Below are positions 5,081-6,866 of a DNA stretch of 6,866 nucleotides, one piece after another. A model generated the notes under the pieces. The model ran no database searches and was not told the DNA's origin. It saw only the letters and a list, made by a program, of their open reading frames with translations. This stretch comes from Bacillota bacterium (GTDB lineage Bacteria; Bacillota; Limnochordia; Darwinibacteriales; DTU012): assembly GCA_012521805.1 (NCBI GenBank), contig JAAYLQ010000083.1:1-6866 (forward strand), written 5' to 3'. Position 1 is the first letter of the stretch. Every line of letters begins with the position of its first letter. Both the position numbers and the translations under genes were made by a program.

Positions 5081-6217
5081 ATGCTTAATATGGCTGTAGA
5101 AAAAGCACAGACAGCCACCGGTCGTTCATCTGAACGGATGAAGAACCTGAGCAGACTGTTGCGCTATATATTAGTTCGCGGTGTAGTTCTGCTGATTACC
5201 GTTACGATTGGGATTTATCTCACAATTATTATTGCTAACGGTGGCGGTTATGTCGATGAAATAAGGAAAGCATCAATTCGGGAGCAAGTTTCCTTGTCAC
5301 TGCAGGGCAATGAGCTGTTGCGGGATTATACTGTTGAAGAGCGGAAAGCTTATGAGGAAAGGTTACTTGAGCTTGAATATAAAAAACTTGATTTGGACAA
5401 ACCTTTTTGGCAGCGGAGCCATAAGTATTTGTGGAACGGTATGACCTTAAATTTTGGTCGCGCTGATTATCTATTGAGTGACTCCGGCTCCTCTGAGGTG
5501 CGCTATATTCTTGGTGAAAGACTGTTTCCTACCTTATTATTGATGGCTAGCGGACAGCTGCTGCTGTTCTTTATCAGCATTACTTTTGCATTATTTCTGT
5601 CGCGGCGTTATGGCAGTCCCCTTGATAAGCTAGTCGTTGCTTTAGCACCAATGTCGGCGGCTCCAGCTTGGTTCTTTGGTATCTTTTTAATATTGATTTT
5701 TGCTGCATTTCTAGGTTGGCTGCCTTTTGGTGGTTTGGTATCTGCTCCACCGCCAAACGAACCGCTGGCTTATGCTTTGAGTGTATTGAAGCACTTAGTT
5801 CTGCCTGTATCAGCGATTGTAATTAGTTCTGTATTCTTAACTTCATATCATTGGCGTACTTTTTTCCTAATTTACTCCAGTGAAGATTATGTTGATATGG
5901 CCAAGGCAAAAGGATTGACATCTTCACAGATTGAACGTCGTTATGTACTGCGTCCAACACTGCCAACTATCATTACGAGTTTTGCTCTCACACTGATTAG
6001 TTTGTGGACTGGTGCTATTGTTTTAGAAACTGTCTTTAATTGGCCTGGAATTGGACGCCTGACACAGGAAGCAATTAATATGTTTGATACACCGGTTTTG
6101 GTAGCTGTAACCGTACTTTACGCTTATTTATTGGCCATTACCGTGTTTCTCTTAGATATAATTTACGCTTTAGTTGACCCAAGAGTTAAGCTGGGAGCGG
6201 AGGGGAATGGATCATGA
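5081..6217 (+). CDS. ABC transporter permease, OppB/DppB type
   Basis: This 378-residue inner-membrane subunit belongs to the binding-protein-dependent transport inner-membrane family. Predicted helices lie at about 30-53, 149-173, 184-210, 237-258, 295-317 and 339-363. The cytoplasmic EAA loop that contacts the ATPase is clear (EDYVDMAKAKGL, then SQIERRYVLRPTLP, about 268-295). VFNWPGIGRL (318-327) and the DPRVK end (366-370) are hallmarks of DppB/OppB proteins. The extracytoplasmic segment between TM1 and TM2 is about 95 residues and charged; it lacks the usual PGDP motif after TM1 (NGGGYVDE is there instead) but keeps the LDLDKPFW and NFGRAD landmarks. The gene follows the SBP gene after a terminator and overlaps the next permease gene by 4 nt. 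The substrate is unknown. Confidence 0.93.
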   Translation: MLNMAVEKAQTATGRSSERMKNLSRLLRYILVRGVVLLITVTIGIYLTIIIANGGGYVDEIRKASIREQVSLSLQGNELLRDYTVEERKAYEERLLELEYKKLDLDKPFWQRSHKYLWNGMTLNFGRADYLLSDSGSSEVRYILGERLFPTLLLMASGQLLLFFISITFALFLSRRYGSPLDKLVVALAPMSAAPAWFFGIFLILIFAAFLGWLPFGGLVSAPPPNEPLAYALSVLKHLVLPVSAIVISSVFLTSYHWRTFFLIYSSEDYVDMAKAKGLTSSQIERRYVLRPTLPTIITSFALTLISLWTGAIVLETVFNWPGIGRLTQEAINMFDTPVLVAVTVLYAYLLAITVFLLDIIYALVDPRVKLGAEGNGS

Positions 6218-6866
6218 GTGGGTTAAGAAATGCTTTTAACGAAATCAAACAGTATCCTTCTGCTGTTGCTGGGCTTATCATTATTGCTCTGCTGCTTGCT
6301 TTTGCAGTATATGCAATAATTGCGATACCGCCGAGTGAAGCTATTCGGCTTTGGAAAGGCGACGACCAAATTTGGCAGCATACGCCTCGCAATGCTAAAC
6401 CGGCCTGGTTAAACTACTTTTATAAAGAAAAACAGCCTTTAACCACTAAGCTGAGCAGCAGAGAGAATTCAGAAATTAAGTCTGCTGTTGATCTTGGCGG
6501 AGGTAATGCAACGCAGGATTTTGTCTTTGAATTTGACTACCAATACGATGGTTTTCCATCTGAAATCAGTCTTTTCTTTACCTCGCAGTTTGCAAATTCA
6601 AGACCTTATGCCATTGTGACCTGGATCACTCCAGATGGCAGAGAGACAAAATTGGCTGATCTGACTCTTCGTGTTAGAGAGACATATGTTATCAGCCAAG
6701 ATAACAATGTTGCTAGAACGCTTGGAGCTGTCAGACCGGAAATAGGCTTGTTTGCCGATCCAAATGATCCCAATAAGGTTTTAAAAGGAACCTATAAGCT
6801 GGTTGTAGAAGGACTAGTATTCGAAGAAGGTTCTTCAATTGAGGCTGAACTGGTTGTATATGGTAA
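6214..6866 (+). CDS. ABC transporter permease, OppC/DppC type, partial (right edge)
   Basis: The reading frame starts at an ATGA overlap with the preceding permease and stays open to the window edge (217 codons). GGAGG at 6199-6203 supports the start. The short cytoplasmic N-terminus with YPSAVAGLIIIALLLAFAVYA (TM1, about 14-38) is the normal beginning of an OppC/DppC subunit. Typical OppC proteins have only a short linker before the catalytic membrane core; here about 180 residues follow TM1 (from IPPSEAIRLWKG onward) with no further helix, rich in beta-like segments such as VFEFDYQYDGFPSEISLFF and ATWITP-like strands ending TYKLVVEG. This looks like a folded extracytoplasmic domain. The EAA loop and remaining helices must lie beyond the edge, so the subunit assignment rests on TM1, operon position and pairing with the OppB-type gene. 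Confidence 0.78.
   Translation, partial: MSGLRNAFNEIKQYPSAVAGLIIIALLLAFAVYAIIAIPPSEAIRLWKGDDQIWQHTPRNAKPAWLNYFYKEKQPLTTKLSSRENSEIKSAVDLGGGNATQDFVFEFDYQYDGFPSEISLFFTSQFANSRPYAIVTWITPDGRETKLADLTLRVRETYVISQDNNVARTLGAVRPEIGLFADPNDPNKVLKGTYKLVVEGLVFEEGSSIEAELVVYG

Noticed and set aside
1..6866. CRISPR array, tRNA, insertion sequence, phage or defence genes
   Set aside because: No regularly spaced repeats, cloverleaf-like sequence, transposase motifs or terminal inverted repeats were seen in either strand.

Overview
The window looks like ordinary bacterial chromosome, moderately AT-leaning by eye. It has strong AGGAGG-type ribosome binding sites, short intergenic spaces and GTG/TTG start use. This suits an anaerobic Bacillota-like (or similar AT-leaning Gram-positive or deep-branching) bacterium, but no marker gene fixes the taxon. 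There are no rRNAs, tRNAs, CRISPR arrays, insertion sequences or recognisable phage or defence genes.

Left part (1-2110): the last codons of a possible gene entering from the left converge on a minus-strand flavin-reductase-family gene, and a strong hairpin terminator lies between them. Back to back with the flavin reductase gene is a plus-strand pair: a 2H-phosphoesterase (2'-5' RNA ligase-like) gene, then 6 nt later a 10-TM EamA/DMT exporter. These are housekeeping or accessory metabolic genes with no obvious joint pathway.

Middle (2111-2527): about 415 nt without a convincing gene, but rich in inverted repeats. It holds a long hairpin that hides an AGGAG, competing short complementary segments, a weak U-tailed terminator, an 8-bp hairpin next to a perfect TTGACA, and a tandem 10-bp repeat just before the ribosome binding site of the next gene. 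It probably ends the upstream operon and regulates the transporter operon.

Right part (2528-6866, running off the edge): a peptide/oligosaccharide-type (family 5, Dpp/Opp-like) ABC importer operon. It encodes a secreted 815-residue substrate-binding protein (SBP), an intrinsic terminator that probably lowers downstream expression, an OppB/DppB-type permease, and the start of an OppC/DppC-type permease overlapping it by 4 nt. ATPase genes would be expected beyond the right edge.

The most interesting observation is in the SBP. The landmarks normally found in the second half of a family-5 SBP come first, directly after the signal peptide. The landmarks normally at the N-terminus come second, and an Ig-like domain follows. 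The protein reads as a circular permutation broken near the inter-lobe crossover. The two permeases are also atypical: OppB has a long charged first extracytoplasmic loop, and OppC carries a folded-looking extracytoplasmic domain of more than 170 residues after TM1. Together they suggest a structurally divergent importer subfamily. Relatives probably exist in databases under generic names; whether the permutation has been described cannot be judged from here.
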